This document shows positions 31,995 to 44,940 of a stretch of DNA of 64,000 nt, piece after piece (position 1 is the stretch's first letter; each line of letters begins with the position of its first letter). The stretch is taken from assembly GCA_948567375.1 (NCBI GenBank), contig OX419757.1, positions 68,014,001 to 68,078,000 on the forward strand. The letters are read 5' to 3'. The notes under the pieces are model-generated. The model worked only from the letters and a program-made list of their open reading frames with translations. It did no database searches and was not told the DNA's origin. This stretch comes from Lunularia cruciata. Its lineage: Eukaryota > Streptophyta > Marchantiopsida > Lunulariales > Lunulariaceae. The translations under genes and the position numbers were made by a program.

Positions 31995-33270
31995 TCATTG
32001 CCGGTGAAGCTTTGAACTCTTGGATAGCCAATTGTGCATTCTAGAGATGAGAAAGAGGTTCTCATGTGGCATCATGAAGGAGATGCCCTTTCCAAAGGAC
32101 CTTGTACTCCGTATGTTGTTGACAGCCTCGTTGAATGTGGCAATGTGCAAGGATACGATCAACTTCATATTCCTCATGATCATTGATAAGGATAGGAGGA
32201 GGGGAAGGTTGGACTCAAGAGGAAAAAGAAGAGGGGTTAGGAACAAAGGGTTTCAACTTGGAAACATGAAAGATAGGATGGATATGCATATGACAAGGCA
32301 AGGCAAGTTGATAAGCAACAAAAGAGACAATATGGGTGACATCAAAGGGTCCTATCTAATTAGAGGTAAGTTTACAAACTTGGGTATCAAGTGGAGAGGG
32401 AGGTTACTAGAGGATAACATAACTTTATCACCAACTTTAAAGGTGAGATCACAATGATGGTGGTACGCATATTTTTTTTGATGATTTTGAGCAACAAGGA
32501 GGTAGGATTTGGCTTCTTAGAGAGATTGAGATATGGTGGTCAAGAAGGTTGAAGTATGAGGGACTTGAGATGGAAGCAAGAAGAGAATTTGGAACAAGTG
32601 GATCTTGGCCCAAATTGAGAAAGAAAGGAGAAAATCTAGTGCTTGCATGTTTTGAATTATTGTAGGCAAATTCCATAGCTGCAAGACATTCATCCCAATT
32701 GGTATGGTGGACATTGACAAAATCACACATCATATCCTCCAAGGTATGATTTGCACGTTTGGTTTGGCCATCAGTTTGAGTATGATAGGCCATGGACAAA
32801 GCAAGCTTGGTGTCGAGTATCTATAAGAGTGCCAAAACTTCTCGGTGAATTGAGGATCCTGGTCAGAGATGAGTACATGTGGCATACCATGATGCTTGAA
32901 GATACTGTCAAAGTAGATTTGCACTAAGGTTGGAGCATTCACGATATCAAATGTTGGTGCTAAGTGAATTTGCTTACTAGGCTTATACACAAACACCACA
33001 ATAATTATGTGTCCTTCCTTTGTCTTGGGCAAGGATGTAATGAGGTCCAAACTCATGTGTTCTCATCAAGCAGATGGAATGGGGAGTGGTTGAAGGAGTC
33101 CACTTGGCTTTTGGTTATTGGCCTTGTTATGTTGGCAACTCTCACACAATCAAATAAACTCTTGAACATCTCATGTCATGTTGGGCCAACACAATTGGCA
33201 TTGGAGGGTACCCATTGTCCACACCCATGTGACCAGCTAATGGTAAATTATGGGCTTCTTGAAGGCGCAT
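31995..33270 (-). pseudogene. A3 integrase and chromodomain
   Basis: Core fragments SLDLITSLPKTKEGH (33012-33056), HHGMPHVLISDQDPQFT and TDGQTKRANHTLEDMM (32730-32799; QTK instead of QTE). GPY/F and chromodomain lie in 31995-32430. Stops split it into at least four frames. Confidence 0.8.
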
Positions 33271-33299
33271 AAGTTAGAGATCACCTTTGGCTAGAACAT

Positions 33300-34700
33300 A
33301 GATCCGGTCCTCATAGAATAGAAGGCCTCCCTTGAAGGAGAAGGTGTTGTACTCCTTGTTGCATGTTGTAAGACAACCATGTACCATTTGGAAGAAGGGA
33401 TCTTATTGTAGAGCTGACCAAAACTTGTTTTGGACCTTGGAGTCAATTGATACCATCGTAATTGAGGCCGTGATGAAAGGAAGAGACTTCAAATCAGGTT
33501 GGCGTGATAGAGCATCAAGGATGACATGGAACCGACCTGGTTTGTACTCAAGTTTGATTTCAAACAATTGGAGTTGTTCTTCCCATCAATAATGTTGACT
33601 CTTCATGTGTTCCAAGTGTAAGATCTGCAATAGTGGTTTATGATCAGTTTGCATGATCACTTGTTTCCCCAAGAGATAATACCTCCATACCTTGGAGGCA
33701 TATAACATTGGTGGCATATACCATTGCAAGTTATTCTTGATCTCAAGCAGAGTAATTTCTTTCAGCCATATTTAGTCAGCGAGACACAAAGGCAATGGGA
33801 TGTAGTCCATTTGGAAATTCCTATTGCAACACGGCTCCAATTGCAAAGTTAGAAGCATCAAAATCAACTGCATATGGTAGTTGAGGATCATATGGTTGAA
33901 GAATGGGTCTTTAAGACACCGTATGTTTCAACTTCTGGTATTCTTCTTCATGCTTGGTGGTCCACTAGAAGCTCAAGTTCTTCCCCAAAAGGTTAGTCAA
34001 TGGTTCAGCCACATGAGCATAATAATGGATGAACCATCGGTAAAAACTGGCCAATCCATTAGATGCCTATACTTTTGTAGCATCCTTTAGAGTAGGCCAA
34101 TCAATAATGGCCTTGATTTTCTCCTCTTCCATCTTGATCCTCTCCAATGAGATCGTGTGATCCAAGAAGGTAACTTCCTTCTGCCAAAAGGTACACTTTG
34201 ACTTCTTACAATAAAATTTCCATTGTTGTAGTCATCTTAGGACTTCTCACATATGATTCATGTGTTTTGCCACTGTCTTGCTATAGATTAAGATATCATC
34301 CAAGAATACCACCGCATACCAATTTAATAGTCCATCCAACACCCGATGCATCTGATCCATGAAGATTGTTGTAGCATTAATGAGTCCAAAAGATAGAAAT
34401 CTCAAAATACCCATACCTTGTACAAAAGGTAGTCTTTTGCACATCCTCCTTATCAATGGAGATTTGCCAATAGCCATTGCAAAGATCCAACTTGGAAAAG
34501 TATCATGCTCCACTCAATTGATCAAGCAAGTCATCGATCCGAGGCAAGGGATATGTATTCTTCATTTTTTGCTTAATGAGCCCGCAATAATCAATACAGA
34601 AACAAAGTCCTCCATCCTTCTTCAAAACAAATAGTACCTATGTTCCCCAAGGCAAGTTACTATGTCATATGAAGTCCTTCTCCAACAACTCCGTAAGTGT
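33300..34700 (-). pseudogene. A3 reverse transcriptase and RNase H
   Basis: [12 protein letters not shown] with both catalytic aspartates is readable at 34270-34320 and LPFVQGMGILRFLSFGLINAT above it. RNase H wording (VDFDASNFAIGAVLQ) is near 33825-33870 on the minus strand. Many frame breaks. Confidence 0.75.
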
Positions 34701-34703
34701 TGT

Positions 34704-35570
34704 TCACAACTCCTCCAACTCCTTTGGTGAGAGCCTATAGATTGGTCTACTCATTGGAGTACTCCTTGCCAATAACTCAATCTTGAAGGGCATACCATGA
34801 TTGGAGGGTAATCCCTTTGGTAGATCATCCGGAAATATGTTCACAAACTCTTGAACTATCTTATAAACCATTGCTTGATGAGACTCTTGGCCCTCCTTAG
34901 ATTGTCCTTGTGCAATCAGCTTGATCCACATTGTGAAAATAGACTTATCTTCCTCCAAAGCTTGCTCTATGGTTACTTCAATAACAAACTTCCTACCTAG
35001 GGACTCATCTCTCTTCAAAGCTTGCTCCATGGTTGCCTTCTTGGCAAACTTCCCATTCTGGGACTTATCTCTCTTCAAGGTTTTCTCTATGGCTATCTTG
35101 CTCTATGGCTTCTTCCCATCCTGGGACTGACTATTCTTAGGTGTCTTACTCAAAGGTCTCAAACAACCCAATCGGAATTTCCTATCTTGGTGTCGTACTT
35201 GAATTTGTTGTCGGTTCCAATCAAATTGAACCTTATGATGTTCAAGCCAAGGTAATCCTAGAATGACATCATAGTGTAAAGGTGCCACTACAAACCTCAT
35301 ACACTCCAAATACTCCTTCCCAATCTTGAGGGTAATAGGATGTGAGGTACGGAATGTAGAACTTTCTACCATCTGCCATCATCAAACCTACTTCCAATTA
35401 ATGGCTTGATAAGAATACCCAATTCCTTTACTACTTGCATAGACATGCAATTCTATGAACTTCCAGAATCAACCAAAATCCTACAACCTTGATTAGATAT
35501 CATACCTTGCAAGTGAAGCAAACTTGCATAGGTCAAGCCTTCAATCCCATTGGAACTAATCAAGCTCCTA
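34704..35570 (-). pseudogene. A3 protease and linker repeats
   Basis: Minus-strand frame 35103-35372 holds the protease C-terminal half with [13 protein letters not shown]. The active-site part lies upstream (about 35430-35520) with a DSGS reading. The 20-residue linker repeats are at about 34940-35130 and the RT start [14 protein letters not shown] follows. Confidence 0.75.
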
Positions 35571-36500
35571 GTAGGCGGCTCAAAATCTCCTATTGGGATT
35601 CCTTGTTTCCCTGATCATTCTGCTCCACAAACTCCATCTAGGCAACTTGTCAAAGTCGCACATTCTTAAGTGGACATTCAGCAATGCAATGTCCAACCTA
35701 ACGACAATAAAAACAACCATTTTTTTATTGCAATCTTTCTCTATCCATTGTACTAAGTGGTCTTTATTGGATAACATCATTCTCTATTGGTGCCGGTTCC
35801 TCCACCCGTGCGTAGTGTGCTGTTAGGCTTTGTGTAGGTCAAGATCAAGACCAAATTGTTGCAACCAAGGAATCAAAGTGCTCAGCCAATTGCATGGCTT
35901 CTTCCACATTTTATGATTCTCACATGGTCACCTCCAATTTGGTTTGTGACTTCAAGCCCCTCACAAATTGACCCAGAACTTCACTTTCTTGTATATCTAG
36001 AATTTACATGATGATGTTCTAAAATTGCATAACGTAGCTCCTTACAGAGCCAATTCGCTTCAACTCCACCAATTATCTTGTGCGGCTCAAGTGGCACTTA
36101 TAGTTTGAAATTGACCAAGTATTGCATCCTTGAATTCTGTCCATGTTAAGATTGGTGTAACAATTTATCATTCAGCTTGCTCCACTTTGAATCACCACCA
36201 AAGTTTTGCCACACCATCCAATTGGCTAGAAGCCAAGAGAATTTGTTTTTGTTCATCTTGAAGATTGGTAGCTTCAAAGTAACATTTGCAGTCAAACACA
36301 AAAGTTTCCATTGTGCTTAGAAGATTCTTTCCTTCAAACACCTTGGGTTTTGGAAACCAGATTTGATTTTCTCCATCTCAAACTGGTGCTCTCTCTAAGT
36401 ATTCTTGTTGTTGTTGGGCTTGTTCATCCAACAATCAAGTAAGTTATTTGATTTGTTGTTGCATAGCAATGATAACATCTAGTATTGCTACTTTATCCCA
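35571..36500 (-). pseudogene. A3 gag
   Basis: Minus strand: glutamine-rich start near 36400-36490, FVFDCKCYFEATNLQDE near 36250-36310, and zinc-knuckle remnant (GCFYC-like, then HCIAECPLKN) near 35660-35730. Frame broken in several places. Confidence 0.75.
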
Positions 36501-36753
36501 CTACTCCCAATTTATCTAATTTATTAACACATAGATGCAACATGTCCACCATTCTCCATAAGTTACAATTGGAAGTATCAAGGGTTCCTCAAACAAGGTG
36601 ATCATATGTAGAAAATCATGCCCAAAGCACGAGGTGATGAATTATGTGAAATGATGCTTGGGTAATACCTGGACATTAAAATCCCAATGGTTTGGCAAAA
36701 GTGGATTTGGTGGTCCATTAATTCCATCCATCCCATTCCTACTTTGACACCAA

Positions 36754-37110
36754 TGTAAAATTCCAAGACCAAGGAGAGAAATAGGAGAATGGAAGCTCAC
36801 ATTGGGACACTTGAATGAGGGACAACTCCAAATACCTAGCATGAGCTTTGGCTTTGGTAATTAGAGGTAGCATACAAGGCTCTTGAGAAGCTTCTCAAGA
36901 AACTTCCTTCTAGAAGCCGCTTACTTGGTGTGCAAGCTAAACTAGTTAGAAATTTCCTTCTAGAAGCTATCTATTTGGGGTGCAAGCTAAGCTAGCCCGG
37001 AAGCTTCCCAAGAAGCTTCCTAGATATTTCTAGAATAATCTAGGCTAATTTGCCCTATTTGCTACTTCATTAGCCCTACTAATTTCATTGCTAAACTCCA
37101 TATTGTTACA
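36754..37110 (-). repeat. A3 5' LTR
   Basis: Minus sense TGTAACA (37110) to TTTTACA (36754), 357 bases, with a primer site reading TGGTGTCAAAGT at about 36742-36753 (diverged from the tRNA-Met type). The TATA box is decayed (TAATTA for TATAAA). Confidence 0.85.
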
Positions 37111-37114
37111 TTAT

Positions 37115-37560
37115 TGATGAGTTAGTCAAGACTAACAAAGTAGCAAATAGTCCAAATTAGCTAAGAATACACTTGAAGCATCTAAGAAGTTACTTGGCAC
37201 CTTCCAAGTGTTAGGTAATGAGCATGCTAAGAAAGAAGCTTCTTAGTTAGCTTACATTGCATGCCAAGTAGATGGCTTCTAGAAGGAAACTTCTTGGGAA
37301 GCTTCTTGGCTAGCTTAGCTTACATGCCAAGTAGATGGTATCTAGAAGGAATATTCTTGAGAATCTTCCCCATTAACTTGGATTGCACTCCAAGCAAACA
37401 GCTTTTAGGAAGCTTCTTGAGAAGCTTCTCAAGAGCCTTGTATATTTCTCTATAAATACCAAAGCCTAAGCTCATGTTAGGTATTTGAATTTTCTCTCAT
37501 TCAAGTGTCCCAATGTGATCTTCCATTCTGGTCTTCCATTCCTTGGTCTTAGTCTTTTAC
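37115..37560 (+). repeat. Divergent A-type LTR (plus strand)
   Basis: Matches the family A LTR from the GTTAGTC block to TTTTACA at 37560, including a TATAAATA box near 37452 and the closing LTR wording, but with many substitutions; the first ~15 bases are missing where A3 abuts. No primer site follows, so it is a solo or 3' LTR. Confidence 0.8.
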
Positions 37561-37564
37561 AAAT

Positions 37565-38195
37565 TTGCTTGGCATGGAAGAAGTCATCCTCAACAACTCT
37601 CCAAACTTCCCTAATGATTGTATTGGTTGTGGATCCAAATGTGAGTTGCATGGTATTTTTTCTAAATCCAAATGTGAGCCTATAATTCATTTATTATCAC
37701 TTCATCCCCATATAGAGCTCATTCAAAATAGTTATGAAGTTTGTTATTTATCCCGTATACATCCATCAAAACTATTTCTTGAACCTCCTTATTGGAGCTT
37801 AGTCCATTTTACCTCTTATGGTTTATCCTTGTATGGCTTAACTGGGTCTTCACATCCTTTTGGTTATCCTACATGGTAGCCTTTTACTACTTATTACAAC
37901 TCTACAACTTTGTTTTGCCAAAAACTTCTGCTTCTATCTATCCAATCAAATACTATCAACCATGATATCTAGAGGACCAAATTATTTCTGCCATACACAA
38001 ATTGAAACTTCATCTTCTAACTATTGATGTAAATCTAATGGCTTCAAATCATATAAATATCTCTATTTGCCAAGATGTTAAGTATTGTATGTACAGATTT
38101 TGGTCCCACTATCACAAGAGGTGTCCTTCCCACTTTCTTCATGAGTATAGACTATAGTATTCCAAGAAGATTAGCTTCAAACAAAAAAAATTTAG
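37565..38195 (+). other. Unrecognised segment with a Cys-rich open frame
   Basis: A frame of 104 codons (37565-37879) includes CIGCGSKCELHGIF and KCEPIIH, a possible Cys-rich motif, but matches no family I recognise. The rest to 38195 shows no gene. Could be the host DNA of the preceding LTR or part of an unknown element. Confidence 0.3.
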
Positions 38196-40552
38196 GCCAC
38201 ATAGAATACATGAAGGATGGGAAGACTCCATCAAGCTATACAAGGGAGAGACAAAAGAGGTAAAATGGGGCTAGGCCCCAGTAGTATCAATATGAGAAAT
38301 ATACCCTATTGCACCTAAGATAGCCAATGTAGGTTGAAAGGTCTTCCAACTTTTGGAGCATCCAAAGAAGCATCACTTAGAGTGATGGCTCTCCTATTGA
38401 TTGCATAGCCAATGCTCCATATAGAGCAATACTCACATGCTATCTAAAGTATATTACAAAGATTGAGAGTGAGAGTGGTACCCCCTAACATCTAATATGA
38501 TAAGCTCTTGTGCATTCCTTAACAAATAATGTCAAATGTTGTGTCCATTGCTCCATATAACTCTAAGGCTAGAGGAACAAAGAGGTGATCTTGTTGTATA
38601 TCCTATACTTGGAGATCTTGCATGTTGCTGCTCCGCTCACCACCCATCCGAGAAGATGAGTAATCACTCCCTCCAAAACTACATCATGCATAGGATCTAT
38701 AACCACAAAATTTGCCATTGTGACTTGAGCATCTTAGACCAAGTATAAGTTTGCTTTGACACATGTTGTTTGCAAAGAACCTTCCTCCAAGCAAGATATC
38801 CACTCTCTCATGCCATAGCAAACACTATATTCCTGATATTATCATGGATGTTTATCCTCTATCCTCCAAAAGTAAATCGTGTCTTGTGGACGGCTACTAC
38901 ATCTAGTGTAGAATCATACTCACAAGTGAGTAAAGAAGATTTAAATAGGTGGACTAAACCTAAGTGGAATGTCATCATTGTAGAGAAGGTAGTTGGTGCA
39001 AGTCAAAATGCCCTATTGCACAATTGAGCTAAGATCCAAGAGCCTATGCTCTTGTTGGAGTAAGAGCAAAGACATGCTCTAGTGGCCCAAGGAATGTGCA
39101 AGTGTAATCTTCCAAGGAGATCTTAATAGAAACATAAGAGAAAACACAGAGCTCTGCACTCAATCTCTGATGCCCCAAAGGAGCACCTTGACTATATTAT
39201 ATAGCAAAGAGGAATCCTACAAAAGAAGCTCCACCCTTGGGTCAAATACATTGATTGGTGACATGTTAGTGAGCTCTACCCTTAGATTAGTTGTATGCAT
39301 GGGTGACATAGCAGTTCTGATCCTATTTGGTTGGTCAAACTATCTTTGATTGGAAGGAATCTTTAGGGGATCTTCTTGTAGGAATCTCCAAATTGCATAG
39401 ATGAGATACCATTGAAAAGCTCTTGATAAGACAAACCTAGGGGGAGGGAAGGCCAACTTCCTCTCCATGGAGGGGGGGAGAGCTGCACATTTTTGAGTCT
39501 AATTCATGCATTTAGGCCTCCAAAATTGGCTCTGAAGTTTCCAAGCTATTTTCAACTCATGCCCTATTAGTAAAATTCCTCTTTTGGTGACACATCTATC
39601 TAATCTACCTAGCCCATTTTACATAACATCTTCCTAGATATTACCAAGCCAATTTTCACCTCTAGATAATATGTTTAGCTTTTGGTATTACAAATTGAGG
39701 TTGTTTTTGACCCTTGCTCTATTAGTAGAAATACTCTTTTGGTGATACCTCTATCTGATCTACCTAGCCCATCATACATAATACCCTTCCATATGTTACC
39801 AAGCCCATTTTCACCTCTAGATGACATGTCTAGTTATTGGTATTACAACAATGTCAACTAACATATGTTGATATTGTTGCTCCATCAAGGAAGATGGCAA
39901 ACCTCTAGTCCAATTTTATTGTAGTGAAGCAAAGGATGGAAGGTCCTTCCATGACCATGGAGATAGACCATCTCTCATCTACCACATTAATACCTAGAGA
40001 GAAAAAGGATCCATCCTCCACCTAGGTCACATATGTCTCCAAAATTGGCCCATCATCAACCACAAAATAGAAGGAAAGTATGGGTGCCAAGGAAGCCTAA
40101 CTACCCAAAAGTGCTATAGGTGCCATCTCCTCCACCCATCCCTTTGCACAAGATTGGTAGAGATGTTTGTCCATGTGCCAAATCCTCCATTACACACCAA
40201 AATGTCCCTGGTTTGATGATATTGCCAAAGACTTTCATAATACACTTATCAAAAGCTCTTAGATGTGATAGGAAAAACAAGGAAGGAAGAATTATGAAAA
40301 GAAGGTAAGTTGGTTGATGGGCAATACTAAAATAGAGTATAACAAATACCACCTCTAATTGTCCCAATAGAGAAAGGTCATCCACATGGAGAATATCCTC
40401 TACAAGGCAACATCTAAGAAGCATATGACAAACTCCTTGGATCTTATTGGCACTCCAAGAATATGTAACTCATTTTTAGATATAAAAAAATTCTCTTGAA
40501 GCTCAATGTGGGAAGGGATACCTAAAGGGGACCATACTCTACACTTTGACAT
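38196..40552 (-). mobile_element. Non-LTR retroelement, copy 1 (3' half), interrupted by H
   Basis: Minus-strand copy of the element at 52191-55757. 38196-39112 aligns to 52191-53080 and 39848-40552 to 53110-53800. It carries the post-RT segment (MLLRCCLVEDILHVDDL, then FLSHLRAFDKCIMKVFGNII and LPILCKGMGGG) and the C-terminal domain, with many stops. The 5' part is cut at 40552 by the A4 LTR. Confidence 0.7.
39113..39847 (-). repeat. H repeat, copy 3 (solo, inside non-LTR copy 1)
   Basis: Minus sense TGTAATACC...GATTACA, 735 bases, TATA box TATATAA near 39195. The left and right boundaries are clear from comparison with the uninterrupted non-LTR copy at about 53080-53110. Flanks GCAAG and ACAAT share only CAA, so no clear target duplication. 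A solo LTR is the simplest reading. Confidence 0.7.
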
Positions 40553-40909
40553 TATAAAAGACCAAGGAGAGAAATAGGAGAATGGAAGATCACATTGGGA
40601 CTCTTGAATGAGTGAAACTCTAAATGCCTAGCATGAGCTTGGGCTTTGGTATTTACATAGAACATATAAGGCTCTTGAGAGGCTTCTCAAGAAGCTTCCT
40701 AGAAGCGGCTCTCTTTAGTGCAAGCTAAGCTAACAGAGAAATTTCTTAAGAAGCTTCCTTCTATAAGCCGCCTACTTGGCATGCAAGCTAAGTTAGTTAG
40801 GAAACTTCCCAAGAAGCTTCCTTCTAAAAGGTACCTACTTGGCATGCAAGCTAAGCTAGCAAGGAAGCTTCCCAAGAAGCTTCTTCCTAGAAATCACCAC
40901 TTGCACCGT

Positions 40910-41315
40910 CACTTTGCACTGTTTGCACCATTGAGTGTGCCGTTAGTGGGACCGTTAGGGTTTCAGACCTAGCTTGAGTCCAGGGGTATACTTTCAAAGT
41001 GCAACTCCAAAGAGCTCACTTCTCTGATGTTGAGCCTTTGAGTTCTTGGGTATGGTGGACAGAGGCCGACGAGAGTCACCTGAATTCTCTTAGCTACAGT
41101 GGGTGTGGCTTGACTATAATTAATGCCCAGTTGTTGGCAGTTTATAGAGTGATAGATCAAGTACTGATCTGAGTTGAGTTGAGTTGAGTTGAGAGTGGTA
41201 AACAATCTGATTATTGTGGCACTTTAAAGCTTTTGTATGACTTATATGTGAGTTGTGCTTCTATAGTGTATGATGTTGACAGCGATGTATGTTATGTAGC
41301 AATGGATATATGCAC
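40910..41315 (+). repeat. G repeat, copy 1 (partial)
   Basis: 40910-41230 matches 63515-63830 (CACCGTCACTTTGCAC, GTGTGGCTTGACT and the TTGAG array); 41230-41315 does not. Ends at the second copy of the duplicated LTR segment. Contains (GAGTT)n at 41171-41192. Confidence 0.7.
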
Positions 41316-41690
41316 AACAGAGGCTTCTCAAGAAGCTTCCTAGAAGCGGCCCTTTTTAGTGCAAGCTAAGCTAACTGGGAAACTTCTTGAGAAAGTTCCT
41401 TCTATAAGCCGTCTACTTGGCATGCAAGCTAAGTTAGTTAGGAAAAGTCCCAAGAAGCTTCCTTCTAAAAGCTACCTACTTGGCATGCAAGCTAAGCTAG
41501 CCGGGGAAGCTTCCCAAGAAGTTTCTTCTTAGAAATCACCACTTGACATACATATTATTTGATATTTGGAAGGTACCAAGTAGCTTCCTAGATGCTTCTA
41601 CTATATTCTTATAATACTTGGCTAATTTAGCCTATTTGCTACTTTGTTAATCTCAAGTAACTCACCTATAAACTCAAAATTATTACATAT

Positions 41691-41716
41691 CCCCCCCCCC
41701 CCCCCCCCCCCCCCCC
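41691..41716. repeat. Homopolymer C26
   Basis: 26 consecutive C, exactly where the minus-strand polypurine tract of A4 should stand (other copies read a CTCCACCG-like sequence between the LTR end and TAGTTGGTGACG). On the element's own strand it is a G26 tract next to TGTAATA. Confidence 0.9.
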
Positions 41717-41857
41717 ACGGCTAGTTGATGATGTCCTAGTCACCATGGAAGCTTCAAATTCCTAGATGGCTGGTTGTGCATGCAGAGATGAAAAGGAGAC
41801 TCCCAAGTGGCATCATGAAGTGGATACCCTTTCCAAAGGACTTTGTACTCAATATTA

Positions 41858-44800
41858 CTATGTTTTTTGCTTATAATGATACCACTACTCTTGGAATGAG
41901 AAGAGTATTTCTACCAATCAACTTGTCAAATGACAAAGGTTTTCTCTCGGAGTTACTAAAGTTCAATCCCTCAAACTTAACTTTCTTCTACCTCTATTTA
42001 CCTCTTCTAACTACATTTATGTTTCAAGTTTATGATATTTAATCAGAATTTTAGATTTTAACCCCACATGGATCCTATATAAGGAATAAAATGTCAACCA
42101 AGTAGCTTAAATATATTAGTATTAACTGATTTGAAACATGTTTTGCGCCTTCTAAGCTGATAACTCTCTCTTAACAATATAAGTATTGTACTTCTAATGT
42201 ACAAAGTTACTTTAACATATATCATTATCTCTGGCCTGTTTAAATTATTCTACTGAAGAGATATATTTGTGCATTTTTTTCTAAAAGATATATTTATGTT
42301 CTATGTCATGATTCATTTTTTCAGATAATGAGGATGCCCCAAAATGATTTGTAAAACTACAGCTCCTATAATAGATCTGATATCTAGATAATGAAATCAT
42401 CCAAAAGTGAAAGTTTACTACTCCGTAGAAGCTCAACTCCTTAGGTTTCTACAAAATATTATATCTATTGCAAACAAGATACTGAATATTGAATTCAGGA
42501 TATGATTCAGGGCTTCAATTACTCTCTAGCAATGCTCATTACTAAGGTCTTCCATAGTGCGGAATATAGCATTATACCGAAATTTTGCGGATTTGAAATG
42601 ACTCAAAAGTGGAGTTCAAAGGCGGACAACCTTTTACATTTAGATTAGAGAAAAATCACTGTTAAGCTGAATGATCAATGGTCATTCGATGTCGTCACCT
42701 TGTGATCATGGATGACCTTATTGACTGCACTGTCGTCGTCAACCGAACGAAGGTAAACTTTTTGCATGTAATGTTAGACGTTGTCTGCAAGCCTCCTTGT
42801 TTTCATGGTTATATGAAGTTGTACTTGCGCCATACTTGAAATAAACAAGTGATGAAATAAACAAGTGAGTGGGTATCACTAAATCTGCAATTCTGGCTTC
42901 AAAGTCAAAAGGTATAATATGAAATTGTACTTAGACATATAAAGTAAGCAAGTGAGTGAAGATCACTGATTCCACAATTCTTGTTTGAAAATCGGAATGA
43001 CAACAATTAATATGAATGAGTGAAGATCATTGAATGATATCTTGTAGAGGTATGAGAACTTTAGGGGTTTTAAGGTAATAAATCAAATATACCCCAAACA
43101 TGGAAGATAAAAGGGGATTATTCTACTTCAATGCGAAAAATTCAGAAACTGCTTGAAAAGTGTAAATCCCATGCGGAAAGCAGATTTCCGCACTTTGGAA
43201 GACCTTAGTCATGAGAAAATACATCATTAACTTGCTGTAATTTGATAGGTCAACGTCAGCAGTAAGCTCATTGCCTTTGACCTTGATTTAAAACACAAAA
43301 TTTTAAAAGATTTTAGATGTTTAGAATGGGTGAGTTGTTGGGATCGATTATATCTGGATAGGATTGAAGACCTGTTCAATTCAGTAGAACATTTATCTTG
43401 GGACTGAAAGGTCTGTTCCTTATTCTACTAGAGGAGACGGAGGGCTGCTCTCCGCATAGACCATCTCCGCACAAAAATCATGTGGTATCATCGGATACCC
43501 GCCACAACACATCCGCTAAGTGGATGGACATACAGCTGTATATGTATGTGCAGGCATTTGAATCCATAGCATATATTAAAACGGTTCTTGCGAGAGACGG
43601 ATAGATAACGGCCTCGGTAAAGCAACTGGATAAACCTTGTAGGTCTTTTGGGCCAAATTAGCATCTTCTGCTTCACTGTTAAATTGACTTCCGGCTATCA
43701 ACAATAGTCCAAGTGACCAGCGTGTTTGCCTAGCCTTGATGTGACGAAGATGTTCTAAATCTAGCTAAGAGTGATCATAGAAGTGAAGAATCATACCATC
43801 TCACATTACCTGTAAAGATTCTAGAAGGTTGAAGTTTAAGTCAGATACATAATATATTTTTGGAAAATAAATTCATAATAAATTAATAAGAGCTTTCAGT
43901 TTATAAGAAAGCTGATAAATGATTTGCTCCATCAGCTTTATCTTCATTTAGGGTCAATCAAATATGGCTAATTATGTGATGGTATGGATGTTAATTTGTA
44001 ACAAGGTAACTCTACCAATATAATTGAACTGCTGTTTCTAAATAGACATATGAGTAAAATTGAACTCGTATCAAAATTAAACATAATTGGTCTTGATTTG
44101 TAATGAAGGAATCAAATTTATATTTCTAAATTGCTCAACTTCAATGGTCAAGATTAATGTCATATGGTTAAATCATATTCAAATTTTTTTAAATGATATG
44201 AAAATATATAATCATATTTAGAAATCATGTTACATATTATCTAAAAGAATTGTATTTGGAAAAATGATCCAAAATTAATAAACCTCTCTTATTGAAAAAT
44301 TAATACAATTTTATATGATTAATATATAATAAAAGAACTAAAAAATTATAATACTTATCCTTTGATAGTTAAACTATGAAACCATATAGAGTATTAACGT
44401 TCAAAGTACATTGCATATTCATGTATTACAAGTTATAATTCATTATTACAAACTTGAACCTTATAATATTTCATATCTCATAATTAACATTTATAATCTT
44501 GATCAGTTTATTTTATTCGCTAGTTAATAAATAATATATAAGCTCAAGACTTTCAAAACCAATCATTTTTTGTATGACAGGGTACTAAAATTGGATAATA
44601 GGACACTTAATTATCTAATATATTATATTCAATACGAAAGGTGTCCTAAATTTATGTTTAATCAAACTATGATATATTGAGTATTATCTTATTTTCTTCG
44701 TTTATGTAAGAGGTAGTAGTCAAATATTCAAAAAAATTACTTAATGTTATTATATATTTCCTTGTCTTACCCATTAGAATTTTTTTAAAGAATATTCTTT

Positions 44801-44940
44801 CTTTTTAACACAAAAAATGAGATGCTTGAATTAAAGTTAATAAGAATAAATTATGTTGTTTGTTATATATAACCATGATGTATTACTTATCTTCTAGTCT
44901 TTATTCAAATGCAGTGTTATAAGAAATATTGGATTTAGAT
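41858..44940. other. AT-rich region without recognised gene
   Basis: No convincing coding frame or repeat family. 43172-43192 is a short hairpin (TGCGGAAA/TTTCCGCA). 43840-44900 is very AT-rich. The region may be original host intergenic DNA. Confidence 0.5.

Larger units (their letters stand above)
31743..37110 (-). mobile_element. Element A3: chromovirus, minus strand
   Basis: 5' LTR 36754-37110 (minus sense), primer site next to it, gag, protease, linker repeats, RT, RNase H, integrase, chromodomain and a 3' LTR truncated at about 31743. Same family as A1/A2 but strongly decayed. After the 5' LTR comes TTATT and a divergent A-type LTR in the other orientation, so it inserted at or near the start of that LTR. 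Confidence 0.85.
40553..41857 (-). mobile_element. Element A4: rearranged chromovirus remnant
   Basis: Minus-strand A-type LTR from 40553 (TATAAAAGACC, as at 54768) to 41687 (ATTACA), with a direct duplication (40667-40909 and 41316-41547) around a G-repeat segment. A 26-C run stands at the polypurine-tract position, and the last ~140 bases of the internal region (chromodomain end) lie at 41717-41857. Confidence 0.75.

Noticed and set aside
41776-42042. 88-codon frame near A4
   Set aside because: Its first part is reverse-strand chromovirus sequence and the rest is AT-rich DNA without recognisable protein.
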